Shown piece after piece: positions 1 to 4,649 of a DNA stretch of 5,852 bases. The notes under the pieces are model-generated. The model had not been told where the DNA came from and made no database searches. It saw nothing but the letters and a program-made list of their open reading frames with translations. Made by a program: the position numbers and the translations under genes. Location of the stretch: NCBI GenBank assembly GCA_021201175.1, contig JAJQFK010000008.1, forward strand, positions 1-5,852. Direction: 5' to 3'. This DNA is from Candidatus Gastranaerophilales bacterium (lineage in GTDB: Bacteria; Cyanobacteriota; Vampirovibrionia; Gastranaerophilales; Gastranaerophilaceae). Each line of letters opens with the position of its first letter. The first letter of the stretch is position 1.

Positions 1-20
1 ACTACTAGTCTTAAAGATGG

Positions 21-56
21 CAGAGATTGCCGCGCCCGCCGCGGGCGGACTCGCAG
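21..56. repeat. GC-rich palindromic element downstream of the first pilin gene
   Basis: CGCCCGC (33-39) and GCGGGCG (41-47) are perfect inverted arms around one base; as RNA this would fold as a 6-bp stem with a 3-nt loop. It is almost pure G+C inside AT-rich DNA. The flanks read GAGATTGCC on the left (23-31) and CTCGCAGAAAT on the right (50-60), which resembles the dispersed palindromes seen in many bacterial genomes that read GAGATTGCC...GCTCGCAATGAC. No U-tract follows on either strand, so it is not a standard intrinsic terminator. It lies about 110 bp past the stop codon of the pilin. Identity as a dispersed repeat is from memory of such elements, not from a search. Confidence 0.5.
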
Positions 57-157
57 AAATAGTTTTGCTGTGTCGTTTTACAAAGTGGCAGAATGGAATT
101 TCTACTCCAACAATATTATTTTTAGCTGTAGCTATCTATGCAAAAACAAAAACCTAA

Positions 158-1165
158 TTAATCACCCCTGCAAAGCGCGTACGAACCCGTGGTGCTCCGA
201 ATGTAGCTGGCCGGCCTAGTCGAGCCTAACGTCGAGAAGTACACGAGGTATGCGTAGCCCGTGCTGCCCTCTGACGACGCCCAGACGTTGAAACCAGCGC
301 TTGTAGGCAGCCCTATTGAAGCAGCTTTTTCACTGTCATATTTTCCTCCACTCCATAACTCACTTGATAATGATTGGAGTTCAGAAGTCGTCGGCATATT
401 TGCGACACCGCCGCAGGCTTCAACTGCCCCAGCCCAGTAATCATTTGAATAATAACAGGGGTATATTATACGAAGTGCGCTTCTGTTTGTTGCAGAACAA
501 TCCGATATAGCAGTTGGTTTAAATGCACTGCCAAAACATGCTCCGCCAAGTTCTACCGAACATTCAGAACCTAATCCTCCGGCATTTATTGATAATACAT
601 CATCAGTATATTTATTTGGTTTCTTTTTTCCGTTCCAGTCAAATATCGCCGCTATACACTTGTTTGAACTGCTTGAATCTTCCGACCAGTTCATACCGTC
701 TGTTGCCGATATATCACACAGGGTATTGTATGTAATTATCATGCTTGTTCCATCCAGTGTTACTATCCCTACTGTATCATCCCAATTTACAGTTTCTCCT
801 GTCGGCATTTTCAACGTCTTTGCTGTTTTGGTCTTACTTATATCCCATTCTTTTCCTTCATCATTTAATATAACGCTTTCTGTCGGCCAGCAATCAGATA
901 TATCAGAATTTTCGCATATTTTCGCGATTCTGAAATGTTTTTGAAATTCGTTTACAAAATTTCGTGTTGAACCGTATCCGGTTAACCCGACAGATGCCAG
1001 CATTGCATCCGTTCCCTTTGATACTTTTTGCCTTATATTAGCAACCCTTTTTTCTTTTACAAATGATTGAACATTATTTACCACCGCCGGTACTGTTATT
1101 ACCGCTACTACCCCGATTATTACCAGTGCTATGAGTACTTCTGATAATGTAAAAGACTTTTTCAT
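158..1165 (-). CDS. Type IV prepilin-like protein with C-terminal C-type-lectin-like variable domain (candidate DGR target)
   Basis: The 335-residue product begins MKKS-FTLSEVLIALVIIGVV. This is a class III-type prepilin signal: short basic leader, likely prepilin-peptidase cleavage before F5, Glu at +5 of the mature protein, and a hydrophobic helix at about 5-30. The start is the ATG at 1163-1165, with GGAG 8 nt upstream; an in-frame TTG five codons earlier lacks a site. A central D-W-N-G-K-K-K-P-N motif (176-184) is shared with the second pilin in this window. From about residue 231 the protein resembles a C-type-lectin/FGE-sulfatase-like fold (W-A-G-A-V...C...M-P-T...E-L), then F-N-V-W-A-S-S-E (292-299) and an end at ALCRGD. 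Family knowledge: this fold carries the variable region in DGR targets such as Mtd. The last ~45 codons are GC-rich, unlike the rest of the gene. It is probably exported and assembled in or displayed on a pilus-like structure. Ligand unknown. A divergent HTH gene lies upstream. Confidence 0.85.
   Translation of the reverse strand: MKKSFTLSEVLIALVIIGVVAVITVPAVVNNVQSFVKEKRVANIRQKVSKGTDAMLASVGLTGYGSTRNFVNEFQKHFRIAKICENSDISDCWPTESVILNDEGKEWDISKTKTAKTLKMPTGETVNWDDTVGIVTLDGTSMIITYNTLCDISATDGMNWSEDSSSSNKCIAAIFDWNGKKKPNKYTDDVLSINAGGLGSECSVELGGACFGSAFKPTAISDCSATNRSALRIIYPCYYSNDYWAGAVEACGGVANMPTTSELQSLSSELWSGGKYDSEKAASIGLPTSAGFNVWASSEGSTGYAYLVYFSTLGSTRPASYIRSTTGSYALCRGD
161..298 (-). other. Candidate DGR variable repeat (VR) at the 3' end of the pilin gene
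   Basis: The 46 codons from residue 290 to the stop are about 61% G+C, with only 23 adenines in 138 coding-strand bases. About 80% of codons end in C or G (TTC, GTC, GGC, AGC, TAC, ACG, TCG), while codons just upstream are ordinary AT-rich ones. DGR adenine mutagenesis converts A in AAC/ACG-type template codons to other bases, leaving codons with fixed C or G thirds and depleted A. The position at the extreme 3' end of a C-type-lectin-like domain after a W-A-S-S-E motif also matches DGR targets. No template repeat or reverse transcriptase is in the window, so this remains an inference. Boundaries are approximate. Confidence 0.6.
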
Positions 1166-1202
1166 ACCTTTTCTCCACAAATTAATTTTATAATATAAAA
1201 AT

Positions 1203-1235
1203 ATATGTTTATAATTTAAAATTATATGTTATAAT
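1203..1235. promoter_or_regulatory. AT-rich symmetric operator candidate between pilin and HTH gene
   Basis: Two overlapping perfect inverted repeats are present: TATAATTT/AAATTATA around A1218 (1210-1226) and ATTATA/TATAAT around TGT (1221-1235). ATATGTT is also repeated directly at 1203-1209 and 1224-1230, 21 bp apart, about two helical turns. The overlap with both -10 elements makes it a plausible binding site for the adjacent HTH protein. Such symmetry is easier to get by chance in AT-rich DNA, so confidence is moderate. Confidence 0.45.
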
Positions 1236-1248
1236 ATAAATATGTCAA
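1221..1248 (-). promoter_or_regulatory. Sigma70-type promoter of the first pilin gene
   Basis: On the minus strand there is a perfect -35 TTGACA (1248-1243) and a perfect -10 TATAAT (1226-1221) with a 16-bp spacer. Transcription would start near 1214, giving a leader of about 50 nt before the ATG at 1165. The -10 shares a palindrome with the -10 of the divergent HTH gene. Confidence 0.75.
1227..1235 (+). promoter_or_regulatory. Extended -10 promoter of the first HTH gene
   Basis: TGTTATAAT is an extended -10 element (TG at 1227-1228, TATAAT at 1230-1235). No good -35 is visible 16-18 bp upstream. Start of transcription would be near 1242, about 25 nt before the ATG at 1267. It sits inside the -35/-10 spacer of the oppositely directed pilin promoter, so the two promoters should compete. 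Confidence 0.55.
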
Positions 1249-1266
1249 ACAGGATAAAATTAAATC

Positions 1267-1488
1267 ATGTTTGATAAAGAATTTGTAATGAAAAAATTAG
1301 CTGAAAATATAAGAGTTGAAAGAGCAAGAAAACATTATTCGCAAGAATTTTTAGCAGAAAAATCCGACATAACTCCTCAGCATTTATACAGAATAGAAAA
1401 TGAAAAAGTTTGCCCGACTGTTTTTGTTGCCGCAAATATTGCAAAAGCCCTTGATGTTACTCTTAATGATTTATTCTTAATAAAGTAA
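1267..1488 (+). CDS. Small XRE/HTH_3-family transcriptional regulator
   Basis: The 73-residue protein is essentially one Cro/CI-type helix-turn-helix domain: N-I-R-x-x-R-x-x-x-x-Y-S-Q-E-x-L-A at about 14-30, then T-P-Q-H-L-Y-R-I-E-N (36-45) as recognition helix and following turn, then A-x-x-I-A-K-A-L-D-V-T-L-N-D-L-F (55-70), the usual C-terminal helix of this family. There is no sensor or oligomerisation domain. AGGA lies 12 nt before the ATG, a long spacing; an in-frame ATG at 1288 has no better site, so the first ATG is preferred. The gene is divergent from the pilin with 101 bp between start codons and overlapping promoters. Autoregulation and control of the pilin are inferred from that layout, not shown. 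Confidence 0.85.
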   Translation: MFDKEFVMKKLAENIRVERARKHYSQEFLAEKSDITPQHLYRIENEKVCPTVFVAANIAKALDVTLNDLFLIK

Positions 1489-1493
1489 ACAGT

Positions 1494-1573
1494 AATTACA
1501 ATGCCGTGATAATTGTGTTATCAGGTAGTTTGCAGTGGGCAATTACATCAATGCGAATGCTTTATCCGGCATT
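1494..1573. repeat. Convergent intergenic hairpin region
   Basis: Between the 3' ends of the HTH gene and the rhodanese gene, TGATAA (1507-1512) and TTATCA (1518-1523) form a 6-bp stem with a 5-nt loop. AATGCCG (1500-1506) and CGGCATT (1567-1573) can close a larger stem. AATTACAATGC (1494-1504) recurs as AATTACATCAATGC (1541-1554). No U-run follows the stems on either strand, so if this is a bidirectional terminator it is a weak one. Confidence 0.35.
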
Positions 1574-1873
1574 ATAGAATTTTATTTTTAAATATTCCCG
1601 ATAACCGCCTGTAATATTATAAACCTCATAACCAGCATCCGCTAAAAGGTCTGTAAGATTTTCCGTAGTTTCACCGGTTTGGCAAAACAAATAAATAACC
1701 TTATTTTTAGGTAAATTATAGAGTTCTGATATTTTATCAAAGGGGATGTTAACAGCACCTTCAATTGTACCAAACCTATATGCATCATTTTCTCTTGTAT
1801 CAACTAAAATTGAATTACTGTGATTTATTTTTAAATAATCTGAAACATTAATTTCTCTTTTAATTTTAGTCAC
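1562..1873 (-). CDS. Single-domain rhodanese (sulfurtransferase)
   Basis: The 103-residue protein matches the rhodanese fold in order: L-V-D-T-R-E (23-28), F-G-T-I-E-G-A-V-N-I-P (34-44), active-site loop C64-Q-T-G-E-T-T (CxxGxxT) holding the persulfide cysteine, and G-Y-E-V-Y-N-I-T-G-G-Y (81-91). Known role of the family: carry sulfane sulfur as a cysteine persulfide and hand it to acceptors. The start is a GTG at 1871-1873 that overlaps the last codons of the upstream E1-like gene (8-nt overlap), with AAGGG 7 nt before it; no in-frame ATG lies near. Translation is therefore probably coupled. Pairing with an E1-like enzyme mirrors MoeZ/Uba4/MOCS3 proteins, where the two domains are fused. Likely cytoplasmic, as no signal peptide is seen. 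Confidence 0.9.
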   Translation of the reverse strand: MTKIKREINVSDYLKINHSNSILVDTRENDAYRFGTIEGAVNIPFDKISELYNLPKNKVIYLFCQTGETTENLTDLLADAGYEVYNITGGYREYLKIKFYNAG

Positions 1874-2669
1874 AACAACAGCCCTTTTTTGAAAAATCTT
1901 TTAAAGAAGTAATTTGGGGAGTTTTTGAACATATGGGGCAATTTTTCGCCGGATTATCTATATTGACTGTACGAAATGTCATTGAAAATAAATCTATAAA
2001 AAGAACTTTGTGAGTTAGAAGTTCTCCAATACCTGTCAAATATTTTACGGTTTCTGCCGTTTGAACAGAACCGATTACTCCGGCTGAAGCACCTAATATA
2101 CCGGCTTGAGAACACGTAAATTCTCTATCTTCTGCTGTATCCTCCATAAAACACCTCAAACACGGACTTTTTTCCGGAAGATATGTAAATGTCTGCCCCT
2201 GAAATTTAACTACTCCTGCATGGGAATATGGTTTTTTATTTAAAACGCAAGCATCATTTATTAAAAATTTATTTTCAAATTTATCGGTTGCATCAATTAT
2301 AAAATCATATTCTTTTATAATCGCTTCAATATTATTATTGGATATTTTTTCATCATAAATAATCGTTTTAATTTCGGGATTAATTTCTTTAATTGTATTT
2401 TGAGCGGATAACGTTTTTTTCATTCCGTTTGACTTCGTTTTATGAATTATTTGCCGCTGCAAGTTAGATAAATCTACAGTATCATAATCAGCAAGTCCGA
2501 GATTACCGACTCCGGCGGCAGCAAGATACATAGCAGATACAGAACCCAATCCGCCAAGACCTATTATTAGTACTTTTGAGTTTAGCAGTTTTTTCTGTCC
2601 CTCAAGTCCTATTTCTTTTAATGTTATTTGTCTTATATATCTTTGCGCCTGTTGTTGAGATAATGACAT
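1866..2669 (-). CDS. E1-like adenylyltransferase, MoeB/ThiF/HesA family
   Basis: The 267-residue product has the family hallmarks in order: R-Y-I-R-Q-I (10-15), nucleotide loop G-L-G-G-L-G (37-42), D-x-D-x-V-D-L-S-N-L-Q-R-Q (61-73), D-A-T-D (126-129), zinc pair C170-x-x-C173, T-C-S-Q-A-G with the conserved loop cysteine C186, and the second zinc pair C244-x-x-C247. Such enzymes adenylate the C-terminal Gly-Gly of a ubiquitin-like sulfur carrier (ThiS, MoaD, CysO) before thiocarboxylation. The start is placed at the ATG at 2667-2669 because GGAGAG lies 7 nt upstream, it matches the family's N-terminus, and the more upstream ATG (2711) is at the predicted transcription start. It ends in an odd G-C-C-C-D tail. 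It is first in an operon with the rhodanese and divergent from cysK. The exact carrier (thiamine, molybdopterin or cysteine pathway) cannot be decided here. Confidence 0.9.
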   Translation of the reverse strand: MSLSQQQAQRYIRQITLKEIGLEGQKKLLNSKVLIIGLGGLGSVSAMYLAAAGVGNLGLADYDTVDLSNLQRQIIHKTKSNGMKKTLSAQNTIKEINPEIKTIIYDEKISNNNIEAIIKEYDFIIDATDKFENKFLINDACVLNKKPYSHAGVVKFQGQTFTYLPEKSPCLRCFMEDTAEDREFTCSQAGILGASAGVIGSVQTAETVKYLTGIGELLTHKVLFIDLFSMTFRTVNIDNPAKNCPICSKTPQITSLKDFSKKGCCCD

Positions 2670-2716
2670 TATACTTCTCTCCATGCCCGCCTCTGATTTG
2701 CCTTTTTCCATAAATA

Positions 2717-2725
2717 ATTATAACA
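2717..2725 (-). promoter_or_regulatory. Extended -10 promoter of the E1-like/rhodanese operon
   Basis: On the minus strand TGTTATAAT (2725-2717) is an extended -10. The hexamer 17 bp upstream, CTTTTC (2745-2740), is a poor -35. The start would be near 2711, which leaves about 40 nt of leader to the ATG at 2669 and argues against starting translation at the ATG at 2711. Confidence 0.6.
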
Positions 2726-2750
2726 GATTTGGAACTACTGAAAAGCTTAA

Positions 2751-2779
2751 TTGACTTAGAAATCTTAAAATGTTATAAT
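2751..2779 (+). promoter_or_regulatory. Strong sigma70-type promoter of cysK
   Basis: TTGACT (2751-2756), a 17-bp spacer and TATAAT (2774-2779), with TG at 2771-2772 making an extended -10. Transcription should begin near 2786, leaving an unusually long leader of about 200 nt before the cysK start codon at 2988. Confidence 0.8.
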
Positions 2780-2803
2780 TCCTGAATAATTATAAGGTTT
2801 ATT

Positions 2804-2860
2804 ATGAATTATAAAATAAAAAAAGATAGTTTTCCGGAAGTATTTTCTTTTCGATGTTAA
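2804..2860 (+). CDS. Possible cysK leader peptide (18 codons, ends in Cys)
   Basis: An ATG about 18 nt after the predicted cysK transcription start opens an 18-codon frame reading M-N-Y-K-I-K-K-D-S-F-P-E-V-F-S-F-R-C and then TAA. AGG lies 6 nt before the ATG, a modest site. Its final codon is TGT (Cys), and a second frame starting at 2854 overlaps it (17 codons, containing one TGC). A Cys codon at the end of a short ORF ahead of a cysteine-synthesis gene invites the idea of translation-dependent control, but one Cys codon is weak evidence. The alternative is a decayed gene remnant. Confidence 0.3.
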   Translation: MNYKIKKDSFPEVFSFRC

Positions 2861-2906
2861 AAGAAGAATTAAATTTAAGTCGTTACTGCGTTTTAGTGCA
2901 GGTTTA

Positions 2907-2952
2907 GGATATAATCCGGTGCAGTCCGCATGTTTCGCGCTTTAATCGGATT
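2907..2952 (+). promoter_or_regulatory. Alternative stems in the cysK leader
   Basis: GGAT (2907-2910) can pair with ATCC (2914-2917) in a small hairpin. The same segment, as AATCCG (2913-2918), can instead pair with CGGATT (2947-2952), which is followed by a short T-run. The two pairings exclude one another, as in attenuators, though both stems are short. GTGCAG is also repeated at 2896-2901 and 2919-2924. I do not recognise a known riboswitch class; no T-box consensus is visible. Confidence 0.3.
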
Positions 2953-2987
2953 TTAACAGTAGAAACTAGATACAAAAAGGAGAAAAT

Positions 2988-3914
2988 ATGAAAATAGCAG
3001 AAACAATTACAGATTTAATAGGAAGAACTCCGTTAATGGAGTTAAAAAACTTTGAGGTTTATAATTCATTAGAAGCAAAAATAATAGCCAAATTGGAATA
3101 TTTTAATCCGGCAGGCAGTGTAAAAGACAGAATAGCAAAATCCATGATTGAGGAAGCGGAAAAAAACGGTCAATTAGTAAAGGGGTCTGTCATAATAGAG
3201 CCGACAAGCGGAAATACCGGAATCGGGCTTGCAGCAATAGCCGCCGCAAAGGGGTATAAAATTATTTTAACAATGCCGGAAACTATGAGTATAGAAAGGC
3301 GCAATCTGTTAAAAGCTTATGGGGCGCAAATAGTTTTGACAGAAGGCTCAAAAGGAATGAAGGGCGCAATAGAAAAAGCTGAAGAATTGGCTGAAAAAAC
3401 TCCTCTCAGTTTTATTCCGGGTCAATTTGAAAATATGGCAAATCCTCAAACACATTTTAAAACAACAGGCCCTGAAATTTGGGAAGATACAGAAGGCAAA
3501 ATTGATATTTTTGTTGCAGGAGTCGGAACCGGCGGTACAATTAGCGGGGTCGGAGAGTTTTTGAAATCAAAAAATCCAAAAATAAAAATTGCGGCTGTGG
3601 AACCTTTTGATTCTCCTGTTCTATCTAAAGGTATTTCCGGCGCCCATAAAATTCAAGGTATAGGAGCGGGGTTTATCCCAAAAACTCTAAATACTTCTAT
3701 TTGTGATGAAATAATTACGGTTAAGAATCAAGATGCTTTTGAAACCGGAAGAACTCTTGCACAAAAAGAAGGATTGCTTGTTGGAATCTCCGCAGGAGCT
3801 GCTGTTTATGCGGCACTTCTTCTTGCCAAAAGACCTGAAAATAAAGGTAAAATAATAGCTGTTCTTCTGCCTGATACAGGAGAAAGATATTTATCTACCC
3901 CTATGTTTTCGTAA
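2988..3914 (+). CDS. cysK: Cysteine synthase (O-acetylserine sulfhydrylase)
   Basis: The 308-residue, full-length PLP enzyme of the fold-type II beta family makes cysteine from O-acetylserine and sulfide. Seen: N-P-A-G-S-V-K46-D-R with the PLP Schiff-base lysine, the substrate loop T-S-G-N-T-G (73-78), the phosphate-binding G-T-G-G-T (180-184), G-I-G-A-G-F (224-229), G-I-S-A-G-A with S268 that contacts the pyridine nitrogen, and the C-terminal P-D-T-G-E-R-Y-L-S-T (295-304). AAGGAG lies 5 nt before the ATG. It has its own strong promoter with a long leader, is transcribed alone, and is divergent from the E1-like/rhodanese operon. CysK and CysM-type paralogues, some of which use a thiocarboxylated carrier, are hard to separate by eye; the short C-terminus and the motifs fit CysK. 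Cytoplasmic. Confidence 0.93.
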   Translation: MKIAETITDLIGRTPLMELKNFEVYNSLEAKIIAKLEYFNPAGSVKDRIAKSMIEEAEKNGQLVKGSVIIEPTSGNTGIGLAAIAAAKGYKIILTMPETMSIERRNLLKAYGAQIVLTEGSKGMKGAIEKAEELAEKTPLSFIPGQFENMANPQTHFKTTGPEIWEDTEGKIDIFVAGVGTGGTISGVGEFLKSKNPKIKIAAVEPFDSPVLSKGISGAHKIQGIGAGFIPKTLNTSICDEIITVKNQDAFETGRTLAQKEGLLVGISAGAAVYAALLLAKRPENKGKIIAVLLPDTGERYLSTPMFS

Positions 3915-3919
3915 ATTTA

Positions 3920-4032
3920 GTTGTTATTCGCGCAAAACATTGCACGCTTGCTACTACCGCTCGCAAAGATGCTTGAGTGTAGATATTCTACGTGCCTATA
4001 ACGTAGTGAGTAATCAATGTTAGCGAAACAAC
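3920..4032. repeat. MITE-like or structured-RNA element with terminal inverted repeats
   Basis: The left end has GTTGTT, TCGC and AACATTG (3920-3942); the right end has CAATGTT, GCGA and ACAAC (4015-4032). They are inverted copies with small bulges. Inside are CTACGT/ACGTAG (3988-3993 and 4001-4006, 7-nt loop) and TAGA/TCTA (3980-3983 and 3987-3990). It begins 6 bp after the cysK stop codon. The 25 bp at 3924-3948 recur with 3 mismatches at 4258-4282. It has no ORF of its own, so it is either a small non-autonomous mobile repeat or a structured RNA; the cysK transcript would run into it. Confidence 0.5.
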
Positions 4033-4036
4033 TGTG

Positions 4037-4075
4037 GAGCGGGTGCTGTCTGAACGTAAGTGAGTTCACCCGCTC
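4037..4075. repeat. Stem-loop with 9-bp GC-rich stem
   Basis: GAGCGGGTG (4037-4045) and CACCCGCTC (4067-4075) are perfect inverted repeats around 21 nt. No U-run follows, so it is not a standard intrinsic terminator. It adjoins the element ending at 4032 and may be part of the same repeat. Confidence 0.5.
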
Positions 4076-4128
4076 GGGTTGAGCGTTACAATTGATTAAT
4101 GAACGAAGTTCTACGGCACAAGTTTTGT

Positions 4129-4149
4129 GAAACTTTTTTAAAAAGTTTC
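4129..4149. repeat. Perfect A/T-rich palindrome, possible bidirectional terminator
   Basis: GAAACTTTTT (4129-4138) and AAAAAGTTTC (4140-4149) are perfect inverted arms around one base. A T-run lies inside the stem on the plus strand, and by symmetry on the minus strand, but not after the hairpin. A second mini-palindrome, GTCC/GGAC, follows at 4153-4163. Confidence 0.4.
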
Positions 4150-4257
4150 CCCGTCCGGAGGACAAGAATTTGAATTTGAATTAAGTCAAAATAAGCCATA
4201 TACGAAAGACTCCAGTTTTGTTTCTAATTTATTCTTGTTTATAAGTTGTTATAATAT

Positions 4258-4282
4258 TTATTCGTGCAAAATATTTCACGCT
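4258..4282. repeat. Second, diverged copy of the 25-bp repeat-element end
   Basis: This stretch matches 3924-3948 at 22 of 25 positions by direct reading (TTATTCG-GCAAAA-ATT-CACGCT with one substitution in each of three gaps). It is preceded by GTTGTTATA (4245-4253), echoing the GTTGTTATT start of the first copy. The remainder has diverged, which suggests a decayed copy. Confidence 0.55.
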
Positions 4283-4332
4283 AATGCTTTCAGTTCCCGC
4301 AATGGACGTAGTTGTTTTAGTAGCGGCAAGTT

Positions 4333-4348
4333 GGGGTTTCAGAACCCC
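4333..4348. terminator. Short hairpin 3' of the second HTH gene
   Basis: GGGGTT (4333-4338) pairs with AACCCC (4343-4348) across a TCAG loop, 26 bp past the stop of the minus-strand HTH gene. No U-run follows on the minus strand. On the plus strand an eight-T run comes only at 4383-4390. A transcription stop here is therefore tentative. Confidence 0.3.
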
Positions 4349-4374
4349 GCTCAAAGCCCCTAATCTCCGAAATA

Positions 4375-4590
4375 CTAAATAATGTTTTTTTTCCTAAAAA
4401 TCAATTCATATCCCATAACTTCTGCAAGTTTTTTTGCTTCATCATATCGTAAAGTATTAAATCGTAATTTTTTTGAAAGTCCGTCGGGGGTAAATTTTAT
4501 TTCATTTTTTTCATTATACAGTTTTGACAATTTATTGAGCGTTAAACACTCTTTCAGCATTAATATTCTGATATCTTCATTAGCGCTCAT
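4375..4590 (-). CDS. Small helix-turn-helix regulator, XRE-like
   Basis: The 71-residue protein reads as a compact Cro/CI-like domain: helix 1 at about 5-15, L-T-L-N-K-L-S-K-L (16-24), a K-F-T-P-D-G-L-S-K-K-L-R recognition segment (32-43), then T-L-R-Y-D-E-A-K-K-L-A-E-V-M-G-Y-E-L-I-F (46-65). The S-x-K-L...T-L-R-Y...E-A...L-G-Y pattern is common in short phage- or plasmid-type HTH proteins. The start is the ATG at 4588-4590, with GGGAG 6 nt upstream; an ATG nine codons earlier lacks a site. It differs in sequence from the other HTH gene in the window. It is divergent from the second pilin gene with 119 bp between starts, overlapping promoters and a strong palindrome, so control of itself and of the pilin is a reasonable inference. 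Confidence 0.8.
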   Translation of the reverse strand: MSANEDIRILMLKECLTLNKLSKLYNEKNEIKFTPDGLSKKLRFNTLRYDEAKKLAEVMGYELIFRKKNII

Positions 4591-4607
4591 AAAATCTCCC
4601 TTTTGGA

Positions 4608-4637
4608 ATACTAGCAAATATTGACTTATAAAATCAA
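4608..4637 (-). promoter_or_regulatory. Promoter of the second HTH gene
   Basis: On the minus strand: -35 TTGATT (4637-4632), an 18-bp spacer and -10 TAGTAT (4613-4608), with TG one base before the -10. The start would be near 4601, so the leader is about 10 nt and carries the GGGAG site. It overlaps the oppositely directed pilin promoter. Confidence 0.55.
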
Positions 4638-4649
4638 ATAAGTTATTAT
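4621..4649 (+). promoter_or_regulatory. Promoter of the second pilin gene
   Basis: TTGACT (4621-4626), a 17-bp spacer and TATTAT (4644-4649). Start near 4656, with a leader of about 55 nt to the ATG at 4710. The -10 and start site lie inside the palindrome at 4645-4674, so a protein bound there would block this promoter. Confidence 0.7.

Larger units (their letters stand above)
3915..4374. other. Gene-free repeat-rich intergenic block
   Basis: No coding region can be supported across these 460 bp. An open frame on the minus strand (3917-4165) has no ribosome-binding site, is Cys/His/Arg/Ser-rich without recognisable motifs, and runs through inverted repeats. The block holds several foldable palindromes and two diverged copies of a 25-bp motif, entered separately, plus a short GAATTT tandem near 4166-4182. 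Confidence 0.7.

Noticed and set aside
2..160. Plus-strand open frame with an internal ATG at 17, about 48 codons from there to the stop
   Set aside because: It runs through the GC palindrome, has no ribosome-binding site and ends on top of the pilin stop codon. The Ala/Gly-rich start is simply the translated palindrome.
316..944. Plus-strand open frames at 316-510, 523-735 and 660-944
   Set aside because: All lie antisense to the well-supported pilin gene, overlap one another, and show no start signals or recognisable domains.
1166..1180. Pilin start at the in-frame TTG at 1178-1180
   Set aside because: The ATG at 1163-1165 has GGAG at the right distance and gives the expected short prepilin leader (MKKS).
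2670..2711. E1-like protein start at the ATG at 2711 or 2684
   Set aside because: The ATG at 2711 is at the predicted transcription start and has no site. The ATG at 2669 has GGAGAG at 7 nt and gives the family's usual N-terminus; the 2684 start remains a minor possibility.
2786..2987. T-box or other known riboswitch controlling cysK
   Set aside because: No T-box consensus or other riboswitch core that I recognise is visible in the leader.
3917..4165. Minus-strand 82-codon open frame after cysK
   Set aside because: No ribosome-binding site, no recognisable motif, and it passes through several inverted repeats that explain the sequence better.
4382..4624. Plus-strand 80-codon open frame
   Set aside because: Exactly antisense to the second HTH gene, which has a good start site and family motifs. 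Its Phe/Ser-rich translation is typical of a shadow frame.
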